Below are positions 17,663 to 27,047 of a DNA stretch of 64,000 bases, one piece after another. How positions within the stretch are numbered: the first letter of the stretch is position 1; the number at the start of each line of letters is the position of its first letter. The translations under genes were made by a program, and so were the position numbers. This stretch comes from Haematomicrobium sanguinis DSM 21259 (lineage in GTDB: Bacteria; Actinomycetota; Actinomycetes; Actinomycetales; Micrococcaceae), in contig NZ_JIAG01000002.1 of NCBI RefSeq assembly GCF_000688395.1, positions 220,262 to 284,261 on the forward strand. Reading direction: 5' to 3'. Below the pieces are notes generated by a model. The model made no database searches. It was not told where the DNA came from and worked only from the letters and a program-made list of their open reading frames with translations.

Positions 17663-18652
17663 TTAGAGGCCGACGTCGGCGAGCAGGTGGCCGATTTCTT
17701 GCTTGCCGAGCGGGCGGATGCTGCCCGGCTTTTGATTGCCGAGCGTGATCGGGCCGAATTTGATGCGGACGAGGCGTTGCACGGGGAAGCCAACCGCGTC
17801 GAACAGGCGGCGGACAATACGGTTCTTCCCGCTGTGCAGCACGACCTCGACGAGCACTTTTCCGGGGGTGGAATCGACGAGTTTGAAGGAGTCGACCTTG
17901 GTGACGCCGTCTTCGAGCTCGATACCCTCGCGCAATTGGGCGCCGATGCCGTGGGGCATGGGGCCGCGAACCTGGACGAGGTAGGTTTTGGGGACCTCAT
18001 ACTTGGGGTGGGAGAGGCGGTTGGCGAGTTCGCCGTCATTGGTGAGAAGCAAGAGGCCCTCGGTGGCGACGTCGAGGCGGCCAATGTGGAAGAGCCGCTC
18101 GTTGCGTTTGGGTTTGAGGTAGTCGGTGATGGAGGGGCGGCCCTCCGGGTCATCCATCGTGGAGACGACGCCTTGGGGTTTGTTGAAGGCGTAGTAGCGG
18201 GTTTGGTCGTTGAGTTGCAGGCGGATGCCGTCAACGTGAATGGTGCTGGTGTAGGGGTCGACGCGCACCCCGAGCTCGGTGACGATCTTGCCGTCGATTT
18301 CAACCCGTCCCTCGAGGATCATTTCTTCGCAGGCGCGTCTGGAGGCGACGCCGGCTTGGGCCATGACCTTTTGCAGCCGCACGCCGTTGGGGTCATTGAC
18401 CTCGTCAAAGTCGGCGGTCGCTTCCATGCGGGGAGCGGGTTTGCTGGCTTTTTTGCTGGACTTGGCTTGGTTGTTTTGTTTGGTGGGGCGGGCTGCAGGG
18501 CCCTTGCGCGCGCCAAGGTTGCTGCCGAAACGTTCATTGCCGAAGGCTTTGGGGCCGCGATGCTGGCGGGGCGCGTTGCCGGTCTTGCTGTTTTTGCCGG
18601 GTTTGCTGGGTTTGCTGGTTTGGCCTGGTTTCTTGCGTGGCGTGTTTGCCAT
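17663..18652 (-). CDS. rluB: 23S rRNA pseudouridine synthase, RluB/RsuA family
   Basis: 329 residues from the ATG at 18652, which has GGAG six nucleotides upstream. A lysine/proline-rich basic tail of about 80 residues (KKPGQTSKPSKPGKNSK...) precedes the S4 RNA-binding domain (RLQKVMAQAGVASRRACEEMI). The catalytic GRLDVATEGLLLLTNDGEL contains the essential Asp. The family isomerises a uridine near the peptidyl-transferase centre (E. coli position 2605). The gene follows scpB with a 37-nt gap, the usual scpA-scpB-rluB order. Confidence 0.95.
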   Translation of the reverse strand: MANTPRKKPGQTSKPSKPGKNSKTGNAPRQHRGPKAFGNERFGSNLGARKGPAARPTKQNNQAKSSKKASKPAPRMEATADFDEVNDPNGVRLQKVMAQAGVASRRACEEMILEGRVEIDGKIVTELGVRVDPYTSTIHVDGIRLQLNDQTRYYAFNKPQGVVSTMDDPEGRPSITDYLKPKRNERLFHIGRLDVATEGLLLLTNDGELANRLSHPKYEVPKTYLVQVRGPMPHGIGAQLREGIELEDGVTKVDSFKLVDSTPGKVLVEVVLHSGKNRIVRRLFDAVGFPVQRLVRIKFGPITLGNQKPGSIRPLGKQEIGHLLADVGL

Positions 18653-18689
18653 GATGCTCCTTTGGTGGTCGCCTCTCGGCGAGCGTGAC

Positions 18690-19289
18690 CTAGAATCCGC
18701 CTTCTTGCGGTTCCAGGTCCTGCAGTTGATCAAGTCCGGGAAGTAACGGTGAGAGCTCCGGGAGCTCCTCGAGATTCGCTATTCCTAATTTTTCCAGAAA
18801 GAGACCGGTCGTTTGGTAGAGAAACGCACCGGTGGCCTCGTCGGTTCCGGCTTCTTCGATCAGTCCGCGCTGTGTGAGCGTCTTGACGACCCCATCCACG
18901 TTGACGCCGCGGATTGCCGAGATCTTCGCCCGAGAGACCGGTTGCCGGTATGCCACCACGGCGAGGGTTTCCAACGCGGCCTGCGTCAGGCGCGCCGTCT
19001 GCCCTTCCATGACGTAGCGGGAGACGTAGGGGGCAAACTCCGCTCGAGAGTAGATGCGCCATCCGCCGCCCACACTGCGTAGCTCAAAGCCTCGAGGTGC
19101 GAATTCTGGAACTTCTCCATTGTAGCCGTCATACTCGGCGCGAAGTTTCAGCAGCGCCTTTTCCACTTCATCGACCGGACGCTCAACGAGGGTGGCCAAC
19201 TGGACGGCCGGAATGGGCTCGTCGGTGACCATCAGGATCGCTTCCAGGGCCGCGGGCAGTCCGCCCGGGAGGTCGTCGAATTCACTCAT
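18690..19289 (-). CDS. scpB: segregation and condensation protein ScpB
   Basis: 199 residues made of two winged-helix domains. Visible family blocks are GLPAALEAILMVTDEPIPAVQLATL, the GGGWRIYSRAEFAPYV strand and ARLTQAALETLAVVAYRQPVSRAKISAIRGVNVDGVV. With ScpA it forms the kleisin complex of SMC that compacts and segregates the chromosome. The ATG at 19289 lies 8 nt inside scpA (ATGAGTGA) after AAGGAAATAACG, indicating coupling. Confidence 0.95.
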   Translation of the reverse strand: MSEFDDLPGGLPAALEAILMVTDEPIPAVQLATLVERPVDEVEKALLKLRAEYDGYNGEVPEFAPRGFELRSVGGGWRIYSRAEFAPYVSRYVMEGQTARLTQAALETLAVVAYRQPVSRAKISAIRGVNVDGVVKTLTQRGLIEEAGTDEATGAFLYQTTGLFLEKLGIANLEELPELSPLLPGLDQLQDLEPQEGGF

Positions 19290-20184
19290 CGTTATTTCCT
19301 TCTTGTTCTGCAGCAGCCGCAGGCGGGGTGTCGGTGGCCGGGGTGTCGGTGGCGTCGTATTCTTCGATAGAACTGCTACTCTCCCAGGCGGTGGATTCCG
19401 CGCTCCAGTGCACGCTGAGGTCCGCCAGCGGCGCCGCCTGATCAAAGGCGATGACCCGGTCGCGGTAGAGCTCCAAGAGTGCGAGGAACCGCGCCACCAC
19501 CACGAGCGTGGAGTCCGCATCTCCGATCAGCGCGCGGAAACTGTGGGCCTTGCCGTCCCGGAGTCGATGCGCGAGGATTTCGGCCTGCTCCCGGACGCTC
19601 ACGGCGGGTGCGTGCAGGTGCGTCAGCCCAACTTCGGTGGGTGCGGGCTCCTTCGGTTTGAGTGTCTGAGCGGCTATCTCGGCGAACTGCTCCGGGCTGA
19701 GTTTCCACACCAGTTCCGGGAGAAGTTGGGCAAAGCGGGGCTCCAGGGAGACCAGGCGCGGAAAGAAGTTCGCTTCCCGCGTCATGGCGGCGCCCATGAT
19801 TCCGGCGGCCTCCTTGAATGCCTTGTACTGCAGTAGGCGGGCGAAGAGGAGATCGCGCGCTTCCAGGAGGGCAATGTCTTCTTCATCCTCGACGTTTCCG
19901 GACGGCAGCAGACGCGCGGCCTTGAGGTCCAGAAGAGTGGCGGCAATGACAAGGAACTCGCTCGCCTCGTCCAATGCCCACTCTTGGCCAAGCTCCTGCA
20001 GTCGGCGGATATAGGCGATGAACTCGTCGGTGACCTTCGCGAGCGCCACCTCGGTAATGTCCAGCTCGTGTTTGCCGATCAAGCCCAGGAGCAAATCAAA
20101 GGGGCCGGTGAAATTGTCGAGTTGAACGGAGAAACCAGACGTCTCGGGGAGCGTACTCGCGCTCACGTCTGCTGTTTCGCTCAT
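19282..20184 (-). CDS. scpA: segregation and condensation protein ScpA (kleisin)
   Basis: 300 residues. The kleisin N-terminal block FSVQLDNFTGPFDLLLGLIGKHELDITEVALAKVTDEF is clear, followed by the linker region and a C-terminal winged helix (SFRALIGDADSTLVVVARFLALLELYRDRVIAFDQ). It bridges SMC heads together with ScpB. The C-terminal tail is longer than usual and holds a short ATDTPATDTP repeat. The gene starts 9 nt after parA, so both are in one transcript. Confidence 0.95.
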   Translation of the reverse strand: MSETADVSASTLPETSGFSVQLDNFTGPFDLLLGLIGKHELDITEVALAKVTDEFIAYIRRLQELGQEWALDEASEFLVIAATLLDLKAARLLPSGNVEDEEDIALLEARDLLFARLLQYKAFKEAAGIMGAAMTREANFFPRLVSLEPRFAQLLPELVWKLSPEQFAEIAAQTLKPKEPAPTEVGLTHLHAPAVSVREQAEILAHRLRDGKAHSFRALIGDADSTLVVVARFLALLELYRDRVIAFDQAAPLADLSVHWSAESTAWESSSSIEEYDATDTPATDTPPAAAAEQEGNNDE

Positions 20185-20193
20185 GCGCTCACA

Positions 20194-21087
20194 TTAGGGT
20201 GCGCCGCCGCGGCTTATCAACTCTCGAGCCAATTGACGGTAGGAATCGGCGGCTGCGTGATTACCGGCATAGGTGGTGATGGGTTCGGCCGCGACGGTCG
20301 CGTCCGCGAACTTGATGGTCCGGCGGATGACGGTGTGGAATACCTTGTCTCCAAATGCCTCCACCAGTCGGTTCATGACCTCGCGGCTGTGCAGGGTGCG
20401 TGCGTCAAACATGGTGGCCACCACGCCGTCAATCACCAGGCGCGGGTTGAGCCGGTCTTGGACCTTCTCGATGGTTTCCACCAAGAGCGCTACCGCACGC
20501 AGGGCGAAGAACTCTGCGGTGAGCGGGATGATGACACCGTGTGCGGCGGTCAGGGCGTTGACGGTCAACAGACCCAACGAGGGTTGGCAGTCGATCAAGA
20601 TGACGTCATAGTCATCTTCGACCTCGCGGAGCGCGCGGGCGAGGATCTGCTCGCGCGCCACCTCATTGACGAGTTGCACTTCGGCGGCGGAGAGATCGAT
20701 ATTGGCTGGAAGCAGATCAATGTTGTCCACATCGGTGGGCTGAATGGCTTCGCGTACCGAGGTTTTGCGTTCCATCAGCACGTTGTAGACGGTCACATCC
20801 AACTCATGCGGATTGGTGCCAAATCCCGCCGAGAGCGCGCCCTGCGGGTCAAAGTCGACGAGGAGCACCTTGCGGCCGGCCTCGGCGAGCGCGGCCCCGA
20901 GGTTAATGGTGGAGGTGGTTTTACCGACGCCGCCCTTTTGATTGACCATGGCGATGACACGGGCCGGGCCGTGCGAATCCAGCGGTGCGGGGGCGGGAAA
21001 TTCTCGGTATGCGCGGCCGGCGGGGTCATGCAGTTCGCCGGGAGCACCGACTCCGGGGAGTGTTTGTACGCCTGACTCGTTACTCAC
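20194..21087 (-). CDS. ParA/Soj-family partition ATPase
   Basis: About 297 residues from the GTG at 21087. The deviant Walker A motif KGGVGKTTSTINLGAALAEAG, the switch segment VLLVDFDPQGALSAGFG and VILIDCQPSLGLLTVNAL identify a chromosomal ParA-type ATPase. No parB or parS site is seen, and this copy is linked to scpA/scpB, as in many actinobacteria where it is distinct from the origin-proximal ParA. A role in chromosome segregation or polar positioning is likely. Start choice is uncertain; a ribosome site is weak. Confidence 0.92.
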   Translation of the reverse strand: MSNESGVQTLPGVGAPGELHDPAGRAYREFPAPAPLDSHGPARVIAMVNQKGGVGKTTSTINLGAALAEAGRKVLLVDFDPQGALSAGFGTNPHELDVTVYNVLMERKTSVREAIQPTDVDNIDLLPANIDLSAAEVQLVNEVAREQILARALREVEDDYDVILIDCQPSLGLLTVNALTAAHGVIIPLTAEFFALRAVALLVETIEKVQDRLNPRLVIDGVVATMFDARTLHSREVMNRLVEAFGDKVFHTVIRRTIKFADATVAAEPITTYAGNHAAADSYRQLARELISRGGAP

Positions 21088-21180
21088 CAATACACACTTT
21101 CATTGCTTACAGGGTTATCTCTTGTGCCAGGCTATCGGCACCTGTGGCACACCCCACGCACCTTCCCCGCGAGACGCCGC

Positions 21181-21219
21181 GAGCCTCCACCTTCAGGTTT
21201 AACTTGAAAGTGGAGGCTC
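21181..21219. terminator. hairpin in the dctA-parA gap
   Basis: GAGCCTCCAC (21181-21190) pairs with 21210-21219 and the stem continues across one mismatch to TTCA/TGAA. It lies in the 289-bp gap between parA and the symporter. No T-run follows; termination or attenuation are both possible. Confidence 0.45.
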
Positions 21220-21322
21220 AAGGCCCGCACTCTGGCGGGCACACGCTCCCAGGCGCACTCACACTCGGGCCACCCGCGCCACCTCCGGGCGTTTTCCCGC
21301 AACCCGTGTCTGCAAACGCCGC

Positions 21323-21355
21323 GCTGTGGACCCATAACAGTTATGGGTCCACAGC
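21323..21355. terminator. perfect 33-bp palindrome after the symporter gene
   Basis: GCTGTGGACCCATAAC (21323-21338) is the exact complement of 21340-21355 around one central base. It starts 22 nt past the symporter stop (minus strand), the position of a terminator, but has no T-run. Confidence 0.6.
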
Positions 21356-21376
21356 TGCCCCAGAACAGACCCGCCC

Positions 21377-22738
21377 CTAGCGGCGCGCCTCAACCACCTC
21401 GGCTTCCACAATCTCGGTGCCGCCATGCGCGTCCGGGTCCATGGACGCTTCGTCGAACTTGTCCTGCCCGGAGAGCACCCGGTCCACCTGGTCGCGGTCG
21501 ATTTCCTTGGTCCAGGTTCCCACGAGGACGGTCGCCACCGCGTTGCCGGTGAAGTTGGTCAGCGCGCGAGCCTCCGACATGAAACGGTCGATACCCACAA
21601 TCACGCCGACACCGCCAAGCAGTTCCGGACGGTATGCCTGGAGTCCCGCAGCGAGTGTTGCCAGACCCGCACCGGTCACACCGGCGGCGCCCTTGGACGC
21701 AATAACCATGAAGATCAAGAGCGAAATCTGCTCGCCCATGGACATATTGACGCCCATCGCGTTGGACACAAACAGTGTGGCCATCGTCAGGTAGATTGCG
21801 GTGCCGTCCAGGTTGAAGGAATAACCGGTCGGCACCGTCACGCCCACCACCGGCTTGGACACGCCGAGGTGTTCCAGCTTGGCGATAAGCCGCGGCAGCG
21901 CGGATTCGGAGGATGAGGTGGAGAAGATGAGAAGGTACTCGCGGCCCAAGTACTTCATGAGCTTGAAAATATTGATCCGCGTCACCAGGTACAGCAGTCC
22001 GCCGAGCACAATCGCGATGAACAGAATGCAGGTGACATAGAAGCCGACCATCAGGATCGCCATCGACTTCACGGCTTCCAAACCGGTGGCCCCCACTACA
22101 GCGGCGATCGCACCGAACGCACCGATCGGCGCGACCCACATGATCATCATCAGGATCTTAAAGACAAGGCCCTGGAACGTGCGCACGGCCCGCAGAATCG
22201 GTTCGCCGCTCTTACCCATGCTCTGCACCGCGAAGCCCACCAGTAGCGCGGTAAACAACGTGGGAAGAACCGGCAGTCCGGGCGGAATAATCTCAATGAC
22301 GAAGTCAAATAGCGCATTTCCGGTGCCCCCAGCAGAGCCACCCGGCTTGTATTCGGTGAGCTTCAGGCCCTCGCCCGGATGCAAGAAATTACCGACCACC
22401 AGGCCAATAATCAGCGCAAAGGTGGACATGCAAATGAAGTACAGGAGGGCCATGCCGCCCACCTTGCCAACCGTCGCCGCCTTCGCGATCGATCCGATCC
22501 CGGTCACGATGGTGCAGAAAATCACCGGCGCGATCAACATCTTGATCAAATCCACAAAAATGTCGCCGAGCGGCTTGAGCGAGGTCGCGAAGTTCTTGGT
22601 TCCGCCCTGCGTGCCTTGGGCCACCAGCCCGACAATAATGCCGAGAATCACGGCGGCGATCACCGCAATATAAAGCCAGTGCGTCTTGTCCTTTTTGCGC
22701 CGAGTGACCGGCTGCGCATCTCCTCGTTGAGTGCTCAT
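21377..22738 (-). CDS. dicarboxylate/amino acid:cation symporter (DAACS family, DctA/GltP-like)
   Basis: 453 residues with about eight hydrophobic helices and the family signatures: the serine-rich reentrant loop FSTSSSESALPRL, GYSFNLDGTAIYLTMATLFVSNAMG (the NMDGT-type ion-binding motif, here NLDGT) and GAAGVTGAGLATLAAGL. It should take up C4-dicarboxylates or glutamate/aspartate with Na+ or H+. The C-terminal tail is acidic (GGTEIVEAEVVEARR). GGAGGA just upstream of the ATG is a strong ribosome site. The divergent CitA/DcuS-like sensor pair next door argues for a C4-dicarboxylate or citrate-like substrate rather than glutamate. Confidence 0.93.
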   Translation of the reverse strand: MSTQRGDAQPVTRRKKDKTHWLYIAVIAAVILGIIVGLVAQGTQGGTKNFATSLKPLGDIFVDLIKMLIAPVIFCTIVTGIGSIAKAATVGKVGGMALLYFICMSTFALIIGLVVGNFLHPGEGLKLTEYKPGGSAGGTGNALFDFVIEIIPPGLPVLPTLFTALLVGFAVQSMGKSGEPILRAVRTFQGLVFKILMMIMWVAPIGAFGAIAAVVGATGLEAVKSMAILMVGFYVTCILFIAIVLGGLLYLVTRINIFKLMKYLGREYLLIFSTSSSESALPRLIAKLEHLGVSKPVVGVTVPTGYSFNLDGTAIYLTMATLFVSNAMGVNMSMGEQISLLIFMVIASKGAAGVTGAGLATLAAGLQAYRPELLGGVGVIVGIDRFMSEARALTNFTGNAVATVLVGTWTKEIDRDQVDRVLSGQDKFDEASMDPDAHGGTEIVEAEVVEARR

Positions 22739-22772
22739 TTTCTTCCTCCAGATGTGGTGATTAAGATTCTCT

Positions 22773-22791
22773 GCGGTGCACTATTCACCGC
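22773..22791. promoter_or_regulatory. inverted repeat in the symporter/sensor divergent region
   Basis: GCGGTG-N7-CACCGC is a perfect dyad in the 135-bp gap between the divergent symporter and histidine-kinase genes. It is a candidate site for the response regulator encoded at 24601. A second, wider pair GTGACC/GGTCAC (about 22830 and 22857) lies nearer the kinase start. Confidence 0.5.
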
Positions 22792-22873
22792 TGTCGATAG
22801 CATCCAACCACTAGCTTGGCGCAGAATGTGACCTAGGACACCCTTCTGTTCATATTGGTCACGGAGGAGGAGC

Positions 22874-24604
22874 ATGCGCACCTGGAGCCTCGCTCGGCGC
22901 CTGTTCGCGCTCTATTTCCTCTTCATGGTTCTCATCACGGCGGTCTTTGCCACTCTGGCTTACCTTGATGCGCGCGAGCGCGCCTTTGGCGACGCCGCAC
23001 AGCGTACGACGGCGATAGCCACCACGATCGCGGATTCCCCCTTGGTACTTCAGGCGGCAGGGAGCAAAGACCCCTCCAGCGTGTTGCAGCCCTTCGCCGA
23101 GCGGGTGATGAACGATTCTCGGATCGATTTCATTACCATCATGGCGCCGGATCGCACACGGTGGACGCACCGCAATCGCGAAGAAATCGGACTGCCCTAT
23201 ATCGGCAGTGTGGACGAGGCGCTGGCTGGCCGATCCTTCACCGAAACCACAGCGGGCACTCTTGGCCCATCGGTGCGCACCATTGTTCCGGTCAAGGACG
23301 CGAATGCCCAGGTTGTCGCGATGGTGTCGGTGGGCGTGACCGTGGATGCCATCGAGGATGTCGTGGCGTCACGGTTTGTCTTGATTGGGGCATTATCGCT
23401 GGGACTGCTCGGCTTGGGCGGATTGCTTACCTACCTCATCGGCAGATATTTGAAGCGCGTGACCCACGGTTGGGGACCTGAACAACTGGGGCAGCTTTTC
23501 AGCTATTACGAGTCGGGGCTGCACTCGGTGCGGGACGGGCTGATCCTGGTCGATACCGCTGGTCGGCTCGTGATGTATAACGATCAAGCTGCCGCACTCC
23601 TTGGCGTTTCGGGCCCCGAGACTAAGAGGGCACCCGTGACGCTATCCGCGTTGGACATTCCCGCCTCGCTGCGCGAGCTCTTAGCCTCGGGACGAGTAGC
23701 GCGGGAGGAACTTTTTGTGGTGGGTGAGAAGCTGCTCGTGGTGTCTCAGGAACGCGCGAGGACCCCGGGCGACTCCCGTTCTCACGGTTCGGTCGCGACC
23801 CTGCAGGATCACACCGAGGTGCAAAGGATGGGCGAGGAACTGCGCTCCACACGCACTCTGACTGATGCGCTCCGCGCGCAAACCCACGAGCACGCAAACC
23901 GTATCCACACGATCGTTTCGCTGTTGGAATTGGGCCATAGCGAGCAAGCGCTTGAGTTTGCCACGCAGGATCTAACGCTGTCCCAACGCTTAGTCGACCA
24001 GGTCATTGATGAGCACCGCGAACCGGTTCTCGCCGCTTTGGTCATGGCGAAGGCGGCCCAGGCCCGCGAATCCGGAATTGATCTTCGCGTGAGTTGGGAC
24101 GAGCGGGCAAGCTTTGCCCACCTCGACGCACACGACGTCGTCACGATTTTAGGCAACCTGCTGGACAACGCGATGGATGCCGCCATCGAGGGAAGCCGGG
24201 CCCATTCCGGTGCGGGCCTACTGCCTGGCGCGCATCTGCAAATCGGCCGTCAGGCGCAAAACAACCCTCAGACTCACAACGACCCAGCGGAATTGTGGAT
24301 ATCGCTGGATATCTGGCGGGAGTCGGGGCTGATACTGATCAAAGTGACCGATAGCGGGCCGGGATTCAGCGTGGAGGACCCGCGCCGCATTTTGGAACGC
24401 GGCTACACCACCAAGGAATCCGATTCGACCGGGCGCGGCATTGGCTTAGCACTCGTGCAGCAAGCGGTCACGAGACTTGGCGGCGAACTTGAGGCGGGAC
24501 AGGACGAAACCGGCGCCGTGTTCACCGTGGCACTGCCTATCTCGCTCAGCGCCGACGGCGATTCTACTTCTGAGATTTCCCCCGACGAGGGGCAGAGCGC
24601 ATGA
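22874..24604 (+). CDS. sensor histidine kinase, CitA/DcuS family
   Basis: 576 residues. A membrane helix at about 7-27, an extracytoplasmic sensor of roughly 140 residues and a second helix at about 170-192 frame the receptor. The sensor holds RTRWTHRNREEIGLPYIG, the arginine/histidine-bearing loop by which CitA and DcuS bind citrate or C4-dicarboxylates. A PAS-like cytosolic domain follows (about 210-300), then the H-box QTHEHANRIHTIVSLLELG, N-box GNLLDNAMDAAIEG and G-box GRGIGLALVQQAV. GGAGGAGGA precedes the ATG. The response regulator overlaps by 4 nt (ATGA). It probably controls the divergent symporter. Confidence 0.94.
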   Translation: MRTWSLARRLFALYFLFMVLITAVFATLAYLDARERAFGDAAQRTTAIATTIADSPLVLQAAGSKDPSSVLQPFAERVMNDSRIDFITIMAPDRTRWTHRNREEIGLPYIGSVDEALAGRSFTETTAGTLGPSVRTIVPVKDANAQVVAMVSVGVTVDAIEDVVASRFVLIGALSLGLLGLGGLLTYLIGRYLKRVTHGWGPEQLGQLFSYYESGLHSVRDGLILVDTAGRLVMYNDQAAALLGVSGPETKRAPVTLSALDIPASLRELLASGRVAREELFVVGEKLLVVSQERARTPGDSRSHGSVATLQDHTEVQRMGEELRSTRTLTDALRAQTHEHANRIHTIVSLLELGHSEQALEFATQDLTLSQRLVDQVIDEHREPVLAALVMAKAAQARESGIDLRVSWDERASFAHLDAHDVVTILGNLLDNAMDAAIEGSRAHSGAGLLPGAHLQIGRQAQNNPQTHNDPAELWISLDIWRESGLILIKVTDSGPGFSVEDPRRILERGYTTKESDSTGRGIGLALVQQAVTRLGGELEAGQDETGAVFTVALPISLSADGDSTSEISPDEGQSA

Positions 24605-25275
24605 TTCAGGTTCTGGTGGTGGACGATGATCCGCTCATGGCCGAGGCCCACGCAAAATACGTGACCCGAGTCGAGGGATTCGCCGTCACTGGAGTGGTGC
24701 ACCGGGGACAGGATGTGCCAGCTTTCCTATCCGATCATCGCGTCGATGTCGTCCTATTAGATATGAACCTTCCCGATGTTCACGGCTTGGATGTGGCAAG
24801 ACGACTGCGTGCCGCTGGTGCGACGGTAGACATCATCGCCATCACGGCGGTGCGGGAGATGCCCATCATTCACGGGGCCATCGCCGCGGGCGTCGTGCAA
24901 TACCTGATGAAACCCTTCACCTTTGCGGCTTTCGCGGAAAAGTTGGAGAACTATCGGCATTTTCGCGAGCAACTTCACGGTAGCGAGCAGGGCTCGCAAC
25001 ATCAGGTCGATCAGGCGCTCGCGAGGTTACGTTCACCCGTCACGGTTCCTCTCCCCAAGGGGTTATCACCTGGAACCCTAGAAAAAGTCATCGACCTACT
25101 CAGGACGAGCGCTGGGGCCGTCTCCGCGCAGGAGTTGACCGAGAGTTTAGGCATCTCACGTGTCACCGCCAGACGGTATCTGGAGCATCTAGTGGAGAGC
25201 GGGCAGGTTGCTCGTACGGCACGTTATGGAACGCCGGGGCGTCCCGAAAATCAGTACACTTGGGCGACTCGCTAA
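24601..25275 (+). CDS. response regulator, CitB/DcuR type
   Basis: 224 residues. The receiver domain has the acidic pair VVDDDP, the phosphoacceptor in VVLLDMNLPDVHG (about Asp53) and the conserved Lys in YLMKPFTF. The C-terminal domain (about 150-224) is a winged helix-turn-helix, LTESLGISRVTARRYLEHLVESGQV, of the kind found in DcuR/CitB. It is co-translated with the kinase and should act at the divergent symporter promoter and perhaps at genes downstream. Confidence 0.95.
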   Translation: MIQVLVVDDDPLMAEAHAKYVTRVEGFAVTGVVHRGQDVPAFLSDHRVDVVLLDMNLPDVHGLDVARRLRAAGATVDIIAITAVREMPIIHGAIAAGVVQYLMKPFTFAAFAEKLENYRHFREQLHGSEQGSQHQVDQALARLRSPVTVPLPKGLSPGTLEKVIDLLRTSAGAVSAQELTESLGISRVTARRYLEHLVESGQVARTARYGTPGRPENQYTWATR

Positions 25276-25311
25276 ATGGACAATTCATCCGATCTTTAAT
25301 AGCAAAACCTC

Positions 25312-25340
25312 TTGACGGTGCCGTTCTCTGATCCTAGGCT
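25312..25340 (+). promoter_or_regulatory. sigma70-type promoter of the Tat-secreted paralogues
   Basis: TTGACG (25312-25317) and TAGGCT (25335-25340) with exactly 17 bp between them. The -10 is the left arm of a perfect dyad TAGGCT-CA-AGCCTA (25335-25348), a plausible repressor site. The start codon is 100 nt downstream. Confidence 0.65.
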
Positions 25341-25439
25341 CAAGCCTAAACCGCCCCATCCCGCGGGAAAACCTCTGATCACTTGTGGATTGTGTGCGGT
25401 GTAGACGAATACTCAGTGAAGGAAACGAGAGCACGAATC

Positions 25440-26969
25440 ATGCCCGAAAATGCAACCCCACGTCCGTTTCATTCCACTAGTCGCCGCACCCTGCTCGGGG
25501 CCGGACTCGCTTTGGGAACGGCCTCCGCCGCGGCTGTCAATGCGGCTTCGGCCAGCACGGCCACGGCTGCCGACGTAAGCGGTTTGAGCCGCTCGGATGC
25601 GGCATTCTTGCGCCGCGGCCTGCAACACGGAGCGTGGGTGGCACCGCCGGAACGCTACTACCCGAGCGCTCAGGTTTACAGCGCGCAGGGCGGCTTCACG
25701 ATGCCAACGTTCTACGACCCCGACTTGTACAACAAGCCACTCATGGATCAGTTACCCGGAGAAACCTGGGCGATCACAAAGGCGCCGTACTCCGACCAGA
25801 TCGATGGGCCGCCGCAACCGGGGCGGCCATTCCTGAATGCCGAGCAACAGGCAAATGCCGGGAACCTCTTTTCAATCTGTTTAGGTGATGAAGAGGGTTA
25901 CAGCGTCGATCGCGTGGACTGGTTCAGCCAGTATGCAGCACAGGCACGCGCAGCGGCGCCTCAAGCGCTCCTACATACGAATCAATATTCCGGGCAGTGG
26001 TCCGACACTCAAATTCGCGACTATATTCGCCGTGTACAACCTGACCTCCTGTCCTGGGACAACTACTACTTCCATACCGCGGGGTCGGGACGATTTGAGT
26101 CCGGCAGTGTGACTCCGCTCTACAACGACACCTGGCGATACCGCCGGCTATCGTTGGAGGGGCTCGACGGCGCGGGTACTTCTCCCCTTGCTTTCGGGCA
26201 GTACACGCTGGGCTACCGGAACGGGAACTCGCAAGAAGGCGTCGGCACCCGTGTGATTTCCGAGTCCGAGCAATACGTCGTGTCCTTCGTGACGTGGGCG
26301 CTGGGTGGAAAGTGGCTCAACCTTTTCCGTTGGGAATGGAAGGCGGGGGATCAAATCTGGTTGCTGAATGATGAAAACGGCAACCTCACCGTTCAGTTTG
26401 ATCGTTACGCCAAACTCAACGCGATGATGCGCAACCTCAGCCCGTACCTTGTTCGGCTACGCACGAAAAATGCCGGCCTGGTGCGTGGAAAGCTGGCTAG
26501 TGGCAGTCCCACACCGGCCTCCTCCATACCGGCGTTCACGGCCACCACCGATCCGGGCATTGGGCTGGAGTCGGTGAGCGTGACGAAGGCGCCGGATAAG
26601 AATGGTGGACAGCCCACCGACACGCTTATCGGCACCTTCCGCCCGATACCCGGGCTATCGGCAACACAACGCGGAACTTATATCCCGACAGCCGATTCGC
26701 CGTTTTTTATGGTGGTCAACGCCACCGGCTTCGCCAATGACAATCCCGGTCTGCGCGACGGAATCGGCGGCGAATCGGCGACGCTGCGACAGACGGTCCG
26801 CCTCACCTTCAACCTGACGGGGCTTCCTTACAATTCGGCGGGATTGCGCGTCATCCGCGCAGCTACCGGAACGGTGGAGCCAGTCTCACTCAACTCTGGA
26901 TCAAATGGTCGGTACTGGGTCGATTGGTCGATAAACGGTGGTGTTGGCGACCTATTCTTCTGGGTCTAA
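25440..26969 (+). CDS. Tat-exported protein of unknown function, possibly a glycoside hydrolase (paralogue A)
   Basis: 509 residues from the ATG at 25440. The N terminus (STSRRTLLGAGLALGTASAAA) is a Tat signal peptide with cleavage near ATA-AD. The mature part has blocks reminiscent of a TIM barrel: GGFTMPTFYDPDLYN, ICLGDEEGYSVDRVDWF, QALLHTNQYSGQWSD, PDLLSWDNYYF and GGKWLNLFRWEWKAGDQIW. Acidic residues at the ends of predicted strands (DEE, DNYYF) would suit a glycosidase, but I cannot place it in a known GH family. The C-terminal third looks like a beta-sandwich. The next gene is a close paralogue 78 nt downstream, so they form an operon. Confidence 0.8.
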   Translation: MPENATPRPFHSTSRRTLLGAGLALGTASAAAVNAASASTATAADVSGLSRSDAAFLRRGLQHGAWVAPPERYYPSAQVYSAQGGFTMPTFYDPDLYNKPLMDQLPGETWAITKAPYSDQIDGPPQPGRPFLNAEQQANAGNLFSICLGDEEGYSVDRVDWFSQYAAQARAAAPQALLHTNQYSGQWSDTQIRDYIRRVQPDLLSWDNYYFHTAGSGRFESGSVTPLYNDTWRYRRLSLEGLDGAGTSPLAFGQYTLGYRNGNSQEGVGTRVISESEQYVVSFVTWALGGKWLNLFRWEWKAGDQIWLLNDENGNLTVQFDRYAKLNAMMRNLSPYLVRLRTKNAGLVRGKLASGSPTPASSIPAFTATTDPGIGLESVSVTKAPDKNGGQPTDTLIGTFRPIPGLSATQRGTYIPTADSPFFMVVNATGFANDNPGLRDGIGGESATLRQTVRLTFNLTGLPYNSAGLRVIRAATGTVEPVSLNSGSNGRYWVDWSINGGVGDLFFWV

Positions 26970-27047
26970 TTTCTGACCCAACCCGTCAAACCGGCCGCGC
27001 CGGAAGTATGGACCCCGACCCCAGCCCTCACAACAAAGGAACATACC

